Shown piece after piece: positions 10,016 through 18,909 of a stretch of DNA of 64,000 nucleotides. The position numbers and the translations under genes were made by a program. The notes under the pieces were generated by a model. That model was not told the DNA's origin and did no database searches. It saw only the letters and a list, made by a program, of their open reading frames with translations. The stretch comes from a gamma proteobacterium HIMB30 (lineage in GTDB: Bacteria; Pseudomonadota; Gammaproteobacteria; Pseudomonadales; Litorivicinaceae), in contig AGIG01000028.1 of assembly GCA_000227525.2 (NCBI GenBank), positions 558,001 to 622,000 on the forward strand. Direction: 5' to 3'. Every line of letters begins with the position of its first letter. Positions within the stretch are counted from its first letter, which is position 1.

Positions 10016-10467
10016 TGCGCTGTCCCTTTTGCCAAGCCCTGGACACCAAAGTGATTGATTCAAGACTGCATGCTGAGGGCTCACAAATCCGCCGTCGCCG
10101 TGTTTGTCCTGATTGTGATCAGCGATTTTCGACCTATGAGAGCGCTGAGTTAGTAATGCCTCGGATTGTGAAGAGCAATGGGCAACGCGAAAACTTTGAT
10201 GAAGATAAATTGCGTCGAGGCCTCACGCGGGCACTTGAAAAGCGACCAGTGAGTACAGTGCAAATTGATGCGTGTATTCAACGAATTAAACGAGCGCTGC
10301 AATCGGAATCTGATAAGGAAATTGAATCTCGTCGCATCGGCGATCATGTGATGCGCGAGCTGAAAGCACTTGATCAGGTCGCTTACGTGCGCTTTGCATC
10401 CGTCTATCGAAGCTTTGGGGACGTCACAGAATTCATCGGTGAGATTGAGAAATTATCGGATGAATGA
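10015..10467 (+). CDS. nrdR: Transcriptional repressor NrdR
   Basis: 150 residues. The N-terminal zinc ribbon (MRCPFCQ, then CPDC) is followed by an ATP-cone domain starting [21 protein letters not shown]. It senses ATP/dATP and represses ribonucleotide reductase genes through NrdR boxes. Length is typical. It starts in the rlmB stop (TAATG) and its last 8 bases overlap ribD. nrdR at the head of the riboflavin cluster is a conserved gammaproteobacterial arrangement. Confidence 0.96.
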   Translation: MRCPFCQALDTKVIDSRLHAEGSQIRRRRVCPDCDQRFSTYESAELVMPRIVKSNGQRENFDEDKLRRGLTRALEKRPVSTVQIDACIQRIKRALQSESDKEIESRRIGDHVMRELKALDQVAYVRFASVYRSFGDVTEFIGEIEKLSDE

Positions 10468-11584
10468 ATTCTCAGATCTTGAGCGCCTGGCGATGCGCCG
10501 CGCGCTGTTGATTGCAATGGGTGGCCTCTATTCCACAGGTGAAAATCCGCGCGTCGGTGCATGCTTCATCCGAGATGGTGTAATTTTTTCCGAAGGATTT
10601 CATCGAGCACCTGGGCAACCACATGCGGAAATTGAGGCGATTGGTGCGACTGACACTCAGAGACTCAAAGGATCCACCTGCGTGGTCACATTAGAGCCTT
10701 GTTCGCATCATGGTAAGACCGGGCCATGCACTGATGCCTTGATTGAGGTCGGTGTCAGTCGTGTGGTGGTCGCAATGGTTGATCCCAATCCGCTGGTGGC
10801 AGGGGAAGGGATTCGCCGGCTTCAAGAGGCGGGGATTGATGTTGTTGTTGGTCTTTATGCCCGTGAGGCCGAGCGTTTAAATCCAGGTTTTGTCTCGCGT
10901 ATGACTCGATCACGCCCCTATATTTGGGTGAAATCGGCAGCCAGTGTTGATGGCAAGATTGCGATGGCTGACGGTGAGTCACAATGGATCACTGGATCTG
11001 ATGCCCGTAACGATGTGCAGCACTTACGCGCCCGATGCCAAGCAATTGTGACAGGAATCGATACGGTGCTGATGGACAATCCACGGTTGACCGTTCGACA
11101 TCAGTCGGCAGGCATCCGATTGCCAGAGGACATTAAAGTCACTCAACCACTGCGAGTGATCCTCGATACACATGGCCGACTTCCGGAGACAGGCGCGTTA
11201 TTTGAAGCCGACGGCCCCATCCTTTGGATCACGGGAAGCCATTTTGATCATCCGCTGCTGCACTCCGGTCGTGTTGAGCAATGGGTTGCACCACTGAAAA
11301 ACCATCGGATTGATTTACAGGTTGTCGTGTCCGAGCTTGCCGATCGGAGGATCAACGAAGTGTTGGTTGAGGCGGGTCCACGATTGGTGGGTCAGTGTAT
11401 TACGGAGGAGTTGGTTGACCAGGGTGTTTTGTACCTTGCGCCGAAACTCCTTGGGCAGGCCGCACGATCCCTGTATGATATCGCCCCCGCACAACTGGCT
11501 GATGCGCCAGAGATTTTTATCGAGGAGATCCGGGAAGTGGGCAAAGATCTCCGATTGGATTGGACACTAAGGACGCGCGCTTAA
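10460..11584 (+). CDS. ribD: Bifunctional riboflavin deaminase/reductase RibD
   Basis: 374 residues. The N-terminal cytidine-deaminase-like domain has the zinc motif PHAEIEA and later [12 protein letters not shown]. The C-terminal reductase domain begins [15 protein letters not shown]. It catalyses deamination and then reduction of the pyrimidine intermediate of riboflavin synthesis. I chose ATG 10460, overlapping the end of nrdR by 8 bp; the frame is open upstream to 10370 but that part lies inside nrdR. The next gene is ribBA, with no riboflavin synthase between them. Confidence 0.95.
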   Translation: MNEFSDLERLAMRRALLIAMGGLYSTGENPRVGACFIRDGVIFSEGFHRAPGQPHAEIEAIGATDTQRLKGSTCVVTLEPCSHHGKTGPCTDALIEVGVSRVVVAMVDPNPLVAGEGIRRLQEAGIDVVVGLYAREAERLNPGFVSRMTRSRPYIWVKSAASVDGKIAMADGESQWITGSDARNDVQHLRARCQAIVTGIDTVLMDNPRLTVRHQSAGIRLPEDIKVTQPLRVILDTHGRLPETGALFEADGPILWITGSHFDHPLLHSGRVEQWVAPLKNHRIDLQVVVSELADRRINEVLVEAGPRLVGQCITEELVDQGVLYLAPKLLGQAARSLYDIAPAQLADAPEIFIEEIREVGKDLRLDWTLRTRA

Positions 11585-11585
11585 T

Positions 11586-12692
11586 ATGGCTTTGGCATCT
11601 GTCGAGACCTTAATTGCGGATATTCGTGCTGGAAAGATGGTTATCCTGATGGATGACGAGGACCGCGAAAACGAGGGCGATCTTGTACTTGCTGGTGCGC
11701 ATTGCACGCCAGAACACATTAACTTCATGGCACGCCACGCGCGCGGCTTAATTTGTCTGACCCTGACTGAAGCACGTTGTCGGCAACTCGGGCTCCCACC
11801 GATGGTGGTCGAGAATACTGAGCGACATAAAACAGCCTTTACCGTGAGTATTGAGGCAGCAGAGGGTGTAACCACGGGTATCAGTGCCGCCGATCGCGCA
11901 CGGACCGTTCAAGCAGCGGTTGCGGCAAACGCGAAACCGGCTGATCTGGTGCAACCTGGTCATATCTTCCCAGTTCAAGCAAGGCCCGGTGGTGTGTTGA
12001 TGCGAGCTGGTCATACGGAAGCAGGATGCGATCTTGCGCGTCTTGCGGGTCTTGAGCCCGCGGCAGTGATTTGTGAAATCATGAATGATGACGGATCGAT
12101 GGCTCGTCGCCCTGAATTGGAGGCGTTCGCTGAGCAATACGGTCTTTCAATTGGAACCATTGCTGATTTGATCCAATATCGCGCGACCACAGAAACGACG
12201 GTTGAAATGGTGCGCGAGGAAGCGATCGAAACTGAATTTGGAGCCTTTCGCTTGCAGATGTTTCAGGACCAGATTTTGGGTGGTACCCATTTGTGCCTGA
12301 TTAAAGGTGAGCCGACTCCTGAGCGCCCATGTTTGGTCCGAGTCCATATACCGGATACGCTTCGAGATCTTGTGCAAGTATCATGGCATGGGCGCGGTAG
12401 TTGGCCCTTGCCTCAGGCATTGAAGAGTGTTGCCGAGGCTGGTGAGGGTGTGGTCGTGATTTTGGAGAACCGTGGTGACGAACCAATCGAAGAGCGGTTT
12501 TCGCAATATGTTGGCGATACATTACCGAAACCCGGAACGCGATTGGTCCCTTACCTCACGGTTGGAACAGGCTCACAAATCCTAAAACATGCGAATGTGG
12601 GTAAAATGCGTTTATTGTCGACGCCAATGAAATTTAGCGCGATCTCAGGGTTTGATCTTGAGGTTGTGGAATATGTGGAATACGAGGGGTAA
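11586..12692 (+). CDS. ribBA: 3,4-dihydroxy-2-butanone 4-phosphate synthase with a degenerate GTP cyclohydrolase II-like domain
   Basis: 368 residues. The first about 200 residues are a full RibB domain with [25 protein letters not shown] and the metal/substrate site [13 protein letters not shown]. It makes the four-carbon unit for lumazine from ribulose 5-phosphate. The C-terminal half has the RibA fold in outline ([14 protein letters not shown]) but lacks the three zinc cysteines, so it is unlikely to have cyclohydrolase activity. A separate, complete RibA is encoded at 15021-15626 and would supply it. ATG 11586 follows the ribD stop by one base. Confidence 0.93.
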   Translation: MALASVETLIADIRAGKMVILMDDEDRENEGDLVLAGAHCTPEHINFMARHARGLICLTLTEARCRQLGLPPMVVENTERHKTAFTVSIEAAEGVTTGISAADRARTVQAAVAANAKPADLVQPGHIFPVQARPGGVLMRAGHTEAGCDLARLAGLEPAAVICEIMNDDGSMARRPELEAFAEQYGLSIGTIADLIQYRATTETTVEMVREEAIETEFGAFRLQMFQDQILGGTHLCLIKGEPTPERPCLVRVHIPDTLRDLVQVSWHGRGSWPLPQALKSVAEAGEGVVVILENRGDEPIEERFSQYVGDTLPKPGTRLVPYLTVGTGSQILKHANVGKMRLLSTPMKFSAISGFDLEVVEYVEYEG

Positions 12693-12696
12693 ACCC

Positions 12697-13164
12697 ATGC
12701 AAATGATTGAAGGACAATACACTGATGCTGATGGCCGTTATGCCATTGTGGTCGGACGGTTTAACCAGTTTGTGGTTGATTCACTAGTCGAAGGGGCTGT
12801 GGATGCGCTCGTTCGTCACGGTGTTGACGAAGATAATATTACCGTCGTTCGTGTCCCTGGCGCCTATGAGATCCCGCTGGCTGCCCAGGCAGTCGCCGAA
12901 AAAGGTGACGTCGATGCCATCATTGCGTTGGGCGCTGTGATTCGCGGCTCAACCCCGCATTTTGATTATGTTGCCGGCGAATCAGCAAGTGGCCTGAACA
13001 AGGTACAGATGGATACAGGTGTTCCCTGTTCCTTTGGTGTGTTGACTGTTGATACGATCGAGCAAGCCATTGAGCGTGCTGGCACTAAGTCGGGTAATAA
13101 GGGCGCTGAGGCGAGTTTGGTTGCGATCGAAATGGTTTCCGTTTTGAGACAAATCAGTGAGTGA
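12697..13164 (+). CDS. ribH: 6,7-dimethyl-8-ribityllumazine synthase
   Basis: 155 residues. It condenses the RibB product with the pyrimidine from RibD to give lumazine; the enzyme usually forms icosahedral or decameric shells. Family motifs are [41 protein letters not shown] and the catalytic-loop His in TPHF. I chose ATG 12697, four bases after the ribBA stop, with GAGGGG just upstream. The frame is open to 12652 but that part lies within ribBA. Its last 8 bases overlap the nusB start. Confidence 0.94.
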   Translation: MQMIEGQYTDADGRYAIVVGRFNQFVVDSLVEGAVDALVRHGVDEDNITVVRVPGAYEIPLAAQAVAEKGDVDAIIALGAVIRGSTPHFDYVAGESASGLNKVQMDTGVPCSFGVLTVDTIEQAIERAGTKSGNKGAEASLVAIEMVSVLRQISE

Positions 13165-13627
13165 TGAATCGTCCACTCAGCCAACAGCTTCACAACGTCA
13201 TCGCGCGCGCGAGGCGGTGATTCAAGCACTCTATCAGTGGGAGCTGTCGGGGTATCCGATGACACAGGTGGCGGCCATGTTTCGTGCGGATAACGATCTG
13301 AAACGTGCCGATATCGCGTTTTTTCATGATGCGCTGACAGCGATTGATCATACCCACCAAACGTTGGTCGATTCGTTGAAGCCTTATCTATCGCGTGAGC
13401 TCTCTGAGTTGACCCCAATTGAGCGCAATATTCTGTTACTGGGAGCTTATGAGCTCTCAGCACGGATTGATATTCCATTTAAAGTGGTCATCTCTGAGGC
13501 GGTTGCCTTGAGTAAAAAGTTTGGTGCGACGGATGGTCATAAATTCGTCAACGGCGTGCTCGATCAACTCGCCACCAATGCGCGCGCAATAGAGGTTCAG
13601 GCGCTCGGGGCTCGTGAACGAGTTTGA
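13157..13627 (+). CDS. nusB: Transcription antitermination factor NusB
   Basis: 156 residues, all-helical NusB fold with the family stretches [17 protein letters not shown] and [17 protein letters not shown], and near the end [20 protein letters not shown]. It binds boxA RNA with NusE/S10 in rRNA antitermination. The start is GTG 13157, overlapping ribH by 8 bases; thiL overlaps the 3' end by 14 bases. The ribH-nusB-thiL-pgpA order is conserved. Confidence 0.94.
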   Translation: MSDESSTQPTASQRHRAREAVIQALYQWELSGYPMTQVAAMFRADNDLKRADIAFFHDALTAIDHTHQTLVDSLKPYLSRELSELTPIERNILLLGAYELSARIDIPFKVVISEAVALSKKFGATDGHKFVNGVLDQLATNARAIEVQALGARERV

Positions 13628-14543
13628 ACTGATTCGAACCTATTTTCAGCGGGATCCGTTAGATCCTTCGGTGACCCTTGGAAATGGTGACGATGCCGCA
13701 GTTGTCTCGCAACATAGCGATTTCGAGACGGTGGTTTCTGTTGATTCGGTCATTGCTGGTCGTCACGTTCCACTGATGTGTCCTCCTGATGGCTTCGCGG
13801 CAAGGCTTCTCGGTCGAGGGTTGAGTGACCTCGCTGCAATGGGTGCTGAGCCCCAAGCTGTGTTGTTATCACTGACCCTTCCGACGCTTGAGCCTGGGTG
13901 GATCGATCATTTTGCAAGTCGGTTTCATCAGTTGTGTGTTCGATTTGGTGTGGATTTGATTGGCGGCGACACAACCAAAGGCCCGTTGAGCGCGCATCTG
14001 ACAGTGCTTGGTCAGGTGCCAAAGGGGTCAGCAGTTACGCGGAGTGGACTGAAATCAGGTGATGATCTTTGGCTGTTTGGTCCTGACTTGGGTGGCGCTC
14101 GAGCCTATTTGGACGTATTAGATGGCCAACAGCCTGATCATGAAATCTGGGCCGAGCGTTATTGGCGACCTGAGCCACAGCTCGACGCGGGTGTATCGCT
14201 GAGAGGTGTAGCCAGCGCGATGATTGATGTCTCTGATGGACTGTGCCAGGACTTATTACATCTTCTCGATCATGCGGTCGGTTCAGCAAGCGTCAAATTG
14301 CAATCAAAATTGTTTCCGTTATGTCCGGATCTGGTGGATCGTTTTGGACAGGATAAGGCCTTGGAATACGCGCTCACCGGTGGCGATGATTATTGTTTGT
14401 TGGCTTCCATTCGGGGAGGAGTCACGATTCCAACTAGGGGTCGACGAATCGGAATGGTCGTGAAAGGAGAGACCGATCGAATCCTATTGGATGGCGAACC
14501 ACTTCCGGACGCGTGGCAACTTGGGTGGGATCACAGCCGATGA
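13614..14543 (+). CDS. thiL: Thiamine-monophosphate kinase
   Basis: 309 residues. It phosphorylates thiamine monophosphate to the active cofactor. AIRS-family signatures are LGNGDDAAVV near the N-terminus, GRGLSDLAAMGAEPQA, GGDTTKGP and DVSDGLCQDLLHL, plus a later GGDDYCLLA. GTG 13614 lies within nusB, and the stop overlaps pgpA by the ATGA pattern. Thiamine diphosphate is used by Dxs, encoded 1 kb further on, though no direct link is implied. Confidence 0.94.
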   Translation: MNEFELIRTYFQRDPLDPSVTLGNGDDAAVVSQHSDFETVVSVDSVIAGRHVPLMCPPDGFAARLLGRGLSDLAAMGAEPQAVLLSLTLPTLEPGWIDHFASRFHQLCVRFGVDLIGGDTTKGPLSAHLTVLGQVPKGSAVTRSGLKSGDDLWLFGPDLGGARAYLDVLDGQQPDHEIWAERYWRPEPQLDAGVSLRGVASAMIDVSDGLCQDLLHLLDHAVGSASVKLQSKLFPLCPDLVDRFGQDKALEYALTGGDDYCLLASIRGGVTIPTRGRRIGMVVKGETDRILLDGEPLPDAWQLGWDHSR

Positions 14544-15016
14544 ATGAGGTGAAGTTTTGGATCGCTGTTGGCCTTGGGAGTGGTTTATCGCCCAAAGCGC
14601 CAGGTACGACTGGAACCTTAGGTGTTCTACCGTTACTCGTATTGATGTGGGATGCATCAGTTTTTGCTTGGACTACTGGATTGGTGATTCTCTGTGCGTT
14701 ATCGATCTGGAGTATTCCTGAAGCGGGGCGGAGACTCGGCGAGCCAGATCATGGACAGATTGTGATCGATGAGTGGGCGGGGATGTGGCTCGCTGCATTT
14801 GGGCTCAATACCTTGACCGAGCTCACTGTATGGATGGGACTTTTGATTGGGTTTATTGGGTTTCGGATCTTTGATATTGCGAAGCCCTGGGCAGTGTCTT
14901 GGTGTGAACGCAAGATCCCAGGTGCCTGGGGTGTATTGATGGATGATCTCGCTGCAGGCGGATATGTTCTTATTCTTGCCTTGGTCTTTGGTATGCTTAG
15001 CGCCCACTCAGGATAA
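14540..15016 (+). CDS. pgpA: Phosphatidylglycerophosphatase A
   Basis: 158 residues, inner-membrane phosphatase of phosphatidylglycerol synthesis. The signature is GSGLSPKAPGTTGTLGVLP at the N-terminus, followed by DEWAGMW and the C-terminal DDLAAG; about four hydrophobic segments lie between them. I chose ATG 14540, which overlaps the thiL stop. ribA follows four bases after the pgpA stop. Confidence 0.93.
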   Translation: MNEVKFWIAVGLGSGLSPKAPGTTGTLGVLPLLVLMWDASVFAWTTGLVILCALSIWSIPEAGRRLGEPDHGQIVIDEWAGMWLAAFGLNTLTELTVWMGLLIGFIGFRIFDIAKPWAVSWCERKIPGAWGVLMDDLAAGGYVLILALVFGMLSAHSG

Positions 15017-15020
15017 GACC

Positions 15021-15626
15021 ATGACCATCAAACACATCGATAATTGCCAACTTCCGACCCAATGGGGCACTTTTGATATGCACGGATTCGAAGAGCTTGA
15101 CTCGGGTAAGGAGCATATCGCGCTTGTCATGGGCGACCCCGGACAGGAACAACCGGTTCTGATTCGTGTGCATTCGGAGTGTTTGACCGGTGATGCGCTG
15201 TTCTCGCAGCGTTGTGATTGTGGAGCTCAGCTCGAGCATGCGATGTCAGCAGTTGCAGCGAAAGGGTCTGGCATCATTTTGTACTTACGCCAAGAGGGTC
15301 GCGGTATCGGGCTACTCAACAAAATCCGTGCGTATCATTTGCAAGACGAAGGGGCTGACACAGTCGACGCCAATGAAGCTCTGGGATTTGCTGCGGACCA
15401 GCGCGACTATTCGATGGTTGGCCCAATGCTTGCTTACTTTGGCGTCACTGACGTTGAGTTATTGACCAACAACCCGAAAAAAGTCGAAGCACTTGAAGGA
15501 CTCGGCGTCTCCGTGGTGAAGCGTCATTCCATTGAAACGGGACTCACCCCGCATAATCAGAATTACTTGAAGACTAAACTCAACCGCCTGGGGCACTTAC
15601 TCAGCCAGTCTGAAAACTTTAGCTGA
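15021..15626 (+). CDS. ribA: GTP cyclohydrolase II
   Basis: 201 residues. It opens GTP to start riboflavin synthesis. The zinc site is complete: ECLTGDALFSQRCDCGAQL gives Cys-x10-Cys-x-Cys. The catalytic region RQEGRGIGLLNKI and the terminal TNNPKKVEAL are present. This intact copy explains why the RibA-like half of the upstream RibBA can be degenerate. ATG 15021 was chosen over an open extension inside pgpA. The end overlaps the convergent dxs end by 8 bases. Confidence 0.95.
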   Translation: MTIKHIDNCQLPTQWGTFDMHGFEELDSGKEHIALVMGDPGQEQPVLIRVHSECLTGDALFSQRCDCGAQLEHAMSAVAAKGSGIILYLRQEGRGIGLLNKIRAYHLQDEGADTVDANEALGFAADQRDYSMVGPMLAYFGVTDVELLTNNPKKVEALEGLGVSVVKRHSIETGLTPHNQNYLKTKLNRLGHLLSQSENFS

Positions 15627-17499
15627 GTCGTTTTTCAATTGCCGCCTCAATGCCATTCGCATCGAGTCCAACGCGCGCCAGCATCGCCTCGGGTTTGGCA
15701 TGTGCTTCATATCGATCGGGCAAACCGAGACTTAATAAATTGACGGTCATTCCCTGATCTGCAAAGTACTCACCCACCGCAGATCCAGCGCCACCCATAC
15801 GTTGATGTTCTTCAACGGTGACTACCAGTTTGGCATCGGCATATTGCTTGAGAACGGCCTCATCAAGTGGTTTGACCCAGCGCATATCGATCACTGTTGC
15901 GTCGAGTTTTTCTGCGGCTTTGAGCGCGGCAAAGACGCGCGAACCAAAGCCTAAGATGACAATTCCTGATTGGCCTTCACGGCGGATCAATGAGCGACCA
16001 ATCTCAACGGTATCCAAACTTGTATCGGGCAATTCGCCGGGACCCTGTCCGCGAGGATATCTAACGGCCGCTGGACCTTGGTGTTGATAACAGGTTGAAA
16101 GCAAAAGCCGACACTCAGTCTCACTGGATGGCGCTGCGATGATGATTTCGGGCAAGGTTCTTAAATACGCGTAATCATAGACGCCAGCATGCGTGGGGCC
16201 ATCCTCGCCAACAAGCCCGGCACGATCAATGGCAAAAGTGACATCGAGACCTTGAACACACACGTCATGAATGACTTGGTCATACGCACGCTGTAAGAAG
16301 GTTGAATAAATCGCGACGACGGGCTTGGTATTTTGTGTGGCAAAGCCAGCTCCGAGGCATACTGCATGTTGCTCTGCAATTGCTACATCATGGTATCGAT
16401 CGGGAAATCGTTTGGAGAATTCGATTAAATCAGACCCTTCTCGCATTGCTGGTGTGATCCCGACAAGTCGTGAATCGTTGTCCGCCATATCGCAGAGCCA
16501 CTGCCCGAAAATATTTGAATAGGAGGGCTTGGGTGTTGCTGATGCGTCAGATTTCGCCTCGAGTTTTCCGATTGCATGGTATTTGATTGGATCGTCTTCA
16601 GCTGGGACAAAACCACAGCCCTTTTGAGTCACCACATGCAAAAACTGTGGACCTGGGAGGTCCCTCATGTTTTGTAGGGTTGTCACAAGCCCGGATAAAT
16701 CATGTCCATCGATCGGTCCGATGTAGTTGAATCCAATTTCTTCAAAGAGAGTCGCTGGGCTCATCATCCCCTTGAGATGCTCTTCGGTTTTCTTGGCAAA
16801 TTGCGCCAGTGGTGGCAATGGCTCAAGCAACTTACGCGCTTCATCACGACTACGGGTGTATGTTTTGGATGAGAGCAACTTCGCAAGGTAGTCACGAATC
16901 CCACCCACGTTCCTCGAAATCGACATGTCATTGTCATTTAAGATCACGAGCATGTTCGCTTTTTCGCTCGCCGCATGGTTCAGCGCCTCAAAAGCAATTC
17001 CTGCCGTCAGCGCACCATCTCCGATGACTGCCACATGGCGACGACTCGAATGGTTGATTTTGGCATCCAGGGCCATCCCCAGAGCGGCACTGATTGAGGT
17101 GCTCGAATGGCCGACACCGAAGGTATCGTAAGGACTTTCCTTACGATCCGGGAAAGCAGCCAGTCCACCTTCTTTTCGAATCGTCGGCAGTTGTTCGCGA
17201 CGTCCTGTCAGGATTTTGTGTGGGTAAGCCTGGTGACCGACATCCCAAACCAACTGATCGAAGGGGGTGTCTAAGCAGAAATGCAATGCAACAGTCAGTT
17301 CAACAACACCGAGTCCTGCTCCAAAATGGCCGCCAGAGATACCGACTGAATACAGTAAGTATTCGCGCACTTCGTCAGCAACTTGACGCAGCTGATCACG
17401 ATTCAGTAAGCGTAAATCATGAGGCGACTGAATCCCTTCCAGCAGCGGAATCGTCGGGCGCTCGCCCGGAATGGTGTGGAAGAGTTTCATTGATGGCAT
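15619..17499 (-). CDS. dxs: 1-deoxy-D-xylulose-5-phosphate synthase
   Basis: 626 residues. First enzyme of the MEP isoprenoid pathway, condensing pyruvate and glyceraldehyde 3-phosphate. The thiamine-diphosphate motif is visible as VIGDGALTAGIAFEALNHAA with the metal-site NDNDMSIS. The transketolase pyrimidine domain includes AEQHAVCLGAGFA, and a C-terminal transketolase domain follows. The start at 17499 overlaps ispA; an in-frame ATG three codons in (MKLFHTIPG) is equally possible. Gene order xseB-ispA-dxs is the classic one. Confidence 0.96.
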   Translation of the reverse strand: MPSMKLFHTIPGERPTIPLLEGIQSPHDLRLLNRDQLRQVADEVREYLLYSVGISGGHFGAGLGVVELTVALHFCLDTPFDQLVWDVGHQAYPHKILTGRREQLPTIRKEGGLAAFPDRKESPYDTFGVGHSSTSISAALGMALDAKINHSSRRHVAVIGDGALTAGIAFEALNHAASEKANMLVILNDNDMSISRNVGGIRDYLAKLLSSKTYTRSRDEARKLLEPLPPLAQFAKKTEEHLKGMMSPATLFEEIGFNYIGPIDGHDLSGLVTTLQNMRDLPGPQFLHVVTQKGCGFVPAEDDPIKYHAIGKLEAKSDASATPKPSYSNIFGQWLCDMADNDSRLVGITPAMREGSDLIEFSKRFPDRYHDVAIAEQHAVCLGAGFATQNTKPVVAIYSTFLQRAYDQVIHDVCVQGLDVTFAIDRAGLVGEDGPTHAGVYDYAYLRTLPEIIIAAPSSETECRLLLSTCYQHQGPAAVRYPRGQGPGELPDTSLDTVEIGRSLIRREGQSGIVILGFGSRVFAALKAAEKLDATVIDMRWVKPLDEAVLKQYADAKLVVTVEEHQRMGGAGSAVGEYFADQGMTVNLLSLGLPDRYEAHAKPEAMLARVGLDANGIEAAIEKRLS

Positions 17500-18374
17500 T
17501 AATTCGTTCGCTCCACGCTCAATCGCGCTAATTGTTCTAACATGGTGGTGTCTCCTGCCACTCGCGCAAGGGCTTCCTGGGCAATTTCCACCAATGCATA
17601 GGCTTCGTGTTCGCTTGCTTCAAGCCCAAGAAGACCTGGGAATGTCGATTTTCCGAGCATTTGATCTCGACCTTGCGTCTTCCCGAGCGTCTCTGTCGGG
17701 GCGACTTCGTCGAGGATGTCATCCTGGATCTGGAAGGCAAGGCCAATGGCTTGACCGGCTTGAGTCAGCGCGTCCCAGTCATCATCGGATGGATTGCCAC
17801 AGGTAGCCCCCATGAGCACGCTTGCAGTGATTAATGCGCCTGTTTTCTTCGCGTGCATGGCTTTTAAAGCGTCCAGAGAGAGGGCTTTACCCTCGGATTC
17901 AAGATCAATTGCTTGGCCGAGTGCCATGCCCTGAAATCCAACGGCTTCACCGAGCAGGTTGAGCTGTTTGACTCGCATCTGATCGGTTCGGCTATCGGCT
18001 TCACCAAGAATTGAAAAGGCGAGTGCTTGTAATGCATCTCCAGCAAGGATCGCAGTCGCTTCATCAAATGCAATGTGTGTTGTAGGTTGACCGCGTCGGA
18101 GCGCGTCATCATCCATTGCGGGAAGATCATCGTGAATTAACGAATACGCATGCAGTAGTTCAACTGCGATGGCTGCTGCATCTGCTGCATCTGGGCTCGC
18201 ACCAGCCGCATCAGCGGCGGCATACACCAACGCTGGGCGTAAGCGTTTGCCACCACGAAGAACACTGTAGCGCGCAGCGTCTAATAATTTAGAGTCACCA
18301 AGATGCGTTCCAAGCGTATTATCGAGTGCTTGGTCGATCCGCATCCGGATCTGTTCGAGCCAGTTTTGATCCAA
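17499..18374 (-). CDS. ispA: Farnesyl diphosphate synthase (geranyltranstransferase)
   Basis: 291 residues. It makes farnesyl diphosphate from the products of the MEP pathway. The first Asp-rich motif is HDDLPAMDDD (about 81-90), the GGKRLRP substrate site is near 41, and the second motif QIQDDILDE lies near 217. The likely start is TTG 18374, with GGAGG about 10 bases upstream inside the 3' end of xseB. The exact 60-bp duplication just upstream gives a second copy of that xseB tail but leaves this ribosome-binding site intact. Confidence 0.93.
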   Translation of the reverse strand: MDQNWLEQIRMRIDQALDNTLGTHLGDSKLLDAARYSVLRGGKRLRPALVYAAADAAGASPDAADAAAIAVELLHAYSLIHDDLPAMDDDALRRGQPTTHIAFDEATAILAGDALQALAFSILGEADSRTDQMRVKQLNLLGEAVGFQGMALGQAIDLESEGKALSLDALKAMHAKKTGALITASVLMGATCGNPSDDDWDALTQAGQAIGLAFQIQDDILDEVAPTETLGKTQGRDQMLGKSTFPGLLGLEASEHEAYALVEIAQEALARVAGDTTMLEQLARLSVERTN

Positions 18375-18494
18375 TGCGTTTAAGCCTCCGGATCAAATGG
18401 CGCTTGTTCGCCAGATTGCTTGATTTCGGTCACTTGCGTTTAAGCCTCCGGATCAAATGGCGCTTGTTCGCCAGATTGCTTGATTTCGGTCACT
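18375..18494. repeat. Exact 60-bp tandem duplication at the xseB/ispA junction
   Basis: Bases 18375-18434 and 18435-18494 are identical, and the match runs one base further. Each copy holds the last about 18 codons of xseB plus its stop and the leader bases before ispA. The copy nearer xseB serves as its real 3' end. The other copy sits between xseB and ispA and carries the ispA ribosome-binding site. The perfect identity points to a recent slippage or unequal-exchange event, or to an assembly artefact. Confidence 0.95.
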
Positions 18495-18667
18495 TTTTGC
18501 GAAGCTGAATCGAGAATTGCGTGACATTCTTTGGCCAATTGAACACCTTTTTCAAATGCATCGAGCGATGTATCTAAAGGCATCGATCCCTGTTCCATTT
18601 GTCGAACCAGTGCCTCGAGCTCCGCAAGCTTTGCCTCAAACGATGGTGTGTTGTTTGCGTTAGACAT
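18440..18667 (-). CDS. xseB: Exodeoxyribonuclease VII small subunit
   Basis: 75 residues. Small helical subunit that binds XseA in single-strand DNA degradation. The family core FEAKLAELEALVRQMEQGS and SLDAFEKGVQLAKECH is clear. I chose ATG 18667 (MSNANNTPSF); a longer open frame upstream overlaps the neighbouring membrane-protein gene and is not homologous. Its final about 18 codons are repeated downstream by the 60-bp duplication without changing this protein. Confidence 0.93.
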   Translation of the reverse strand: MSNANNTPSFEAKLAELEALVRQMEQGSMPLDTSLDAFEKGVQLAKECHAILDSASQKVTEIKQSGEQAPFDPEA

Positions 18668-18669
18668 GG

Positions 18670-18906
18670 CTAACCCCCGATAAAAAACGTATGGTAAATC
18701 AACCGAACAATCACGCCTGCGATCATTAATCCAAGGCCCGTACGATTGATCATAAATTCCTGACGGGTCAATTGAAGGCGTTTCTGCCAGAAAAAGATCA
18801 CAGCTTTTATATTCCCAGTCCGTTTGATGTAAAGCACGAATGAAAAGATGACAATGAAAACGCCAATGCCTAGAGCGCCTTGCTCTAGCTGGACCAGCCA
18901 ATCCAT
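18670..18906 (-). CDS. Small two-TM membrane protein of unknown function
   Basis: 78 residues. I do not recognise a named family. Two hydrophobic segments are visible, at about residues 11-27 (GALGIGVFIVIFSFVLY) and 56-75 (TGLGLMIAGVIVRLIYHTFF), with a basic stretch between (KRLQLTRQEFMINR). The N-terminus MDWLVQLEQ and the charge pattern suggest a cytoplasmic loop. It sits three bases from slt on one side and two bases from xseB on the other, so it is in the same transcript as slt. No enzymatic motif is seen. Confidence 0.7.
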   Translation of the reverse strand: MDWLVQLEQGALGIGVFIVIFSFVLYIKRTGNIKAVIFFWQKRLQLTRQEFMINRTGLGLMIAGVIVRLIYHTFFIGG

Positions 18907-18909
18907 GGA

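Noticed and set aside
11500-11590. FMN riboswitch before ribBA
   Set aside because: Only one base separates ribD from ribBA; there is no leader that could hold one, and I see none in front of nrdR or ribD.
12200-12692. RibA-like half of RibBA without zinc cysteines as a broken gene
   Set aside because: Degenerate RibA halves are common in gammaproteobacterial RibBA proteins, and a complete RibA is encoded at 15021-15626, so it is not a pseudogene.
18668-18901. Longer xseB reading frame extending upstream of ATG 18667
   Set aside because: The extension overlaps the small membrane-protein gene in another frame and has no similarity to XseB.
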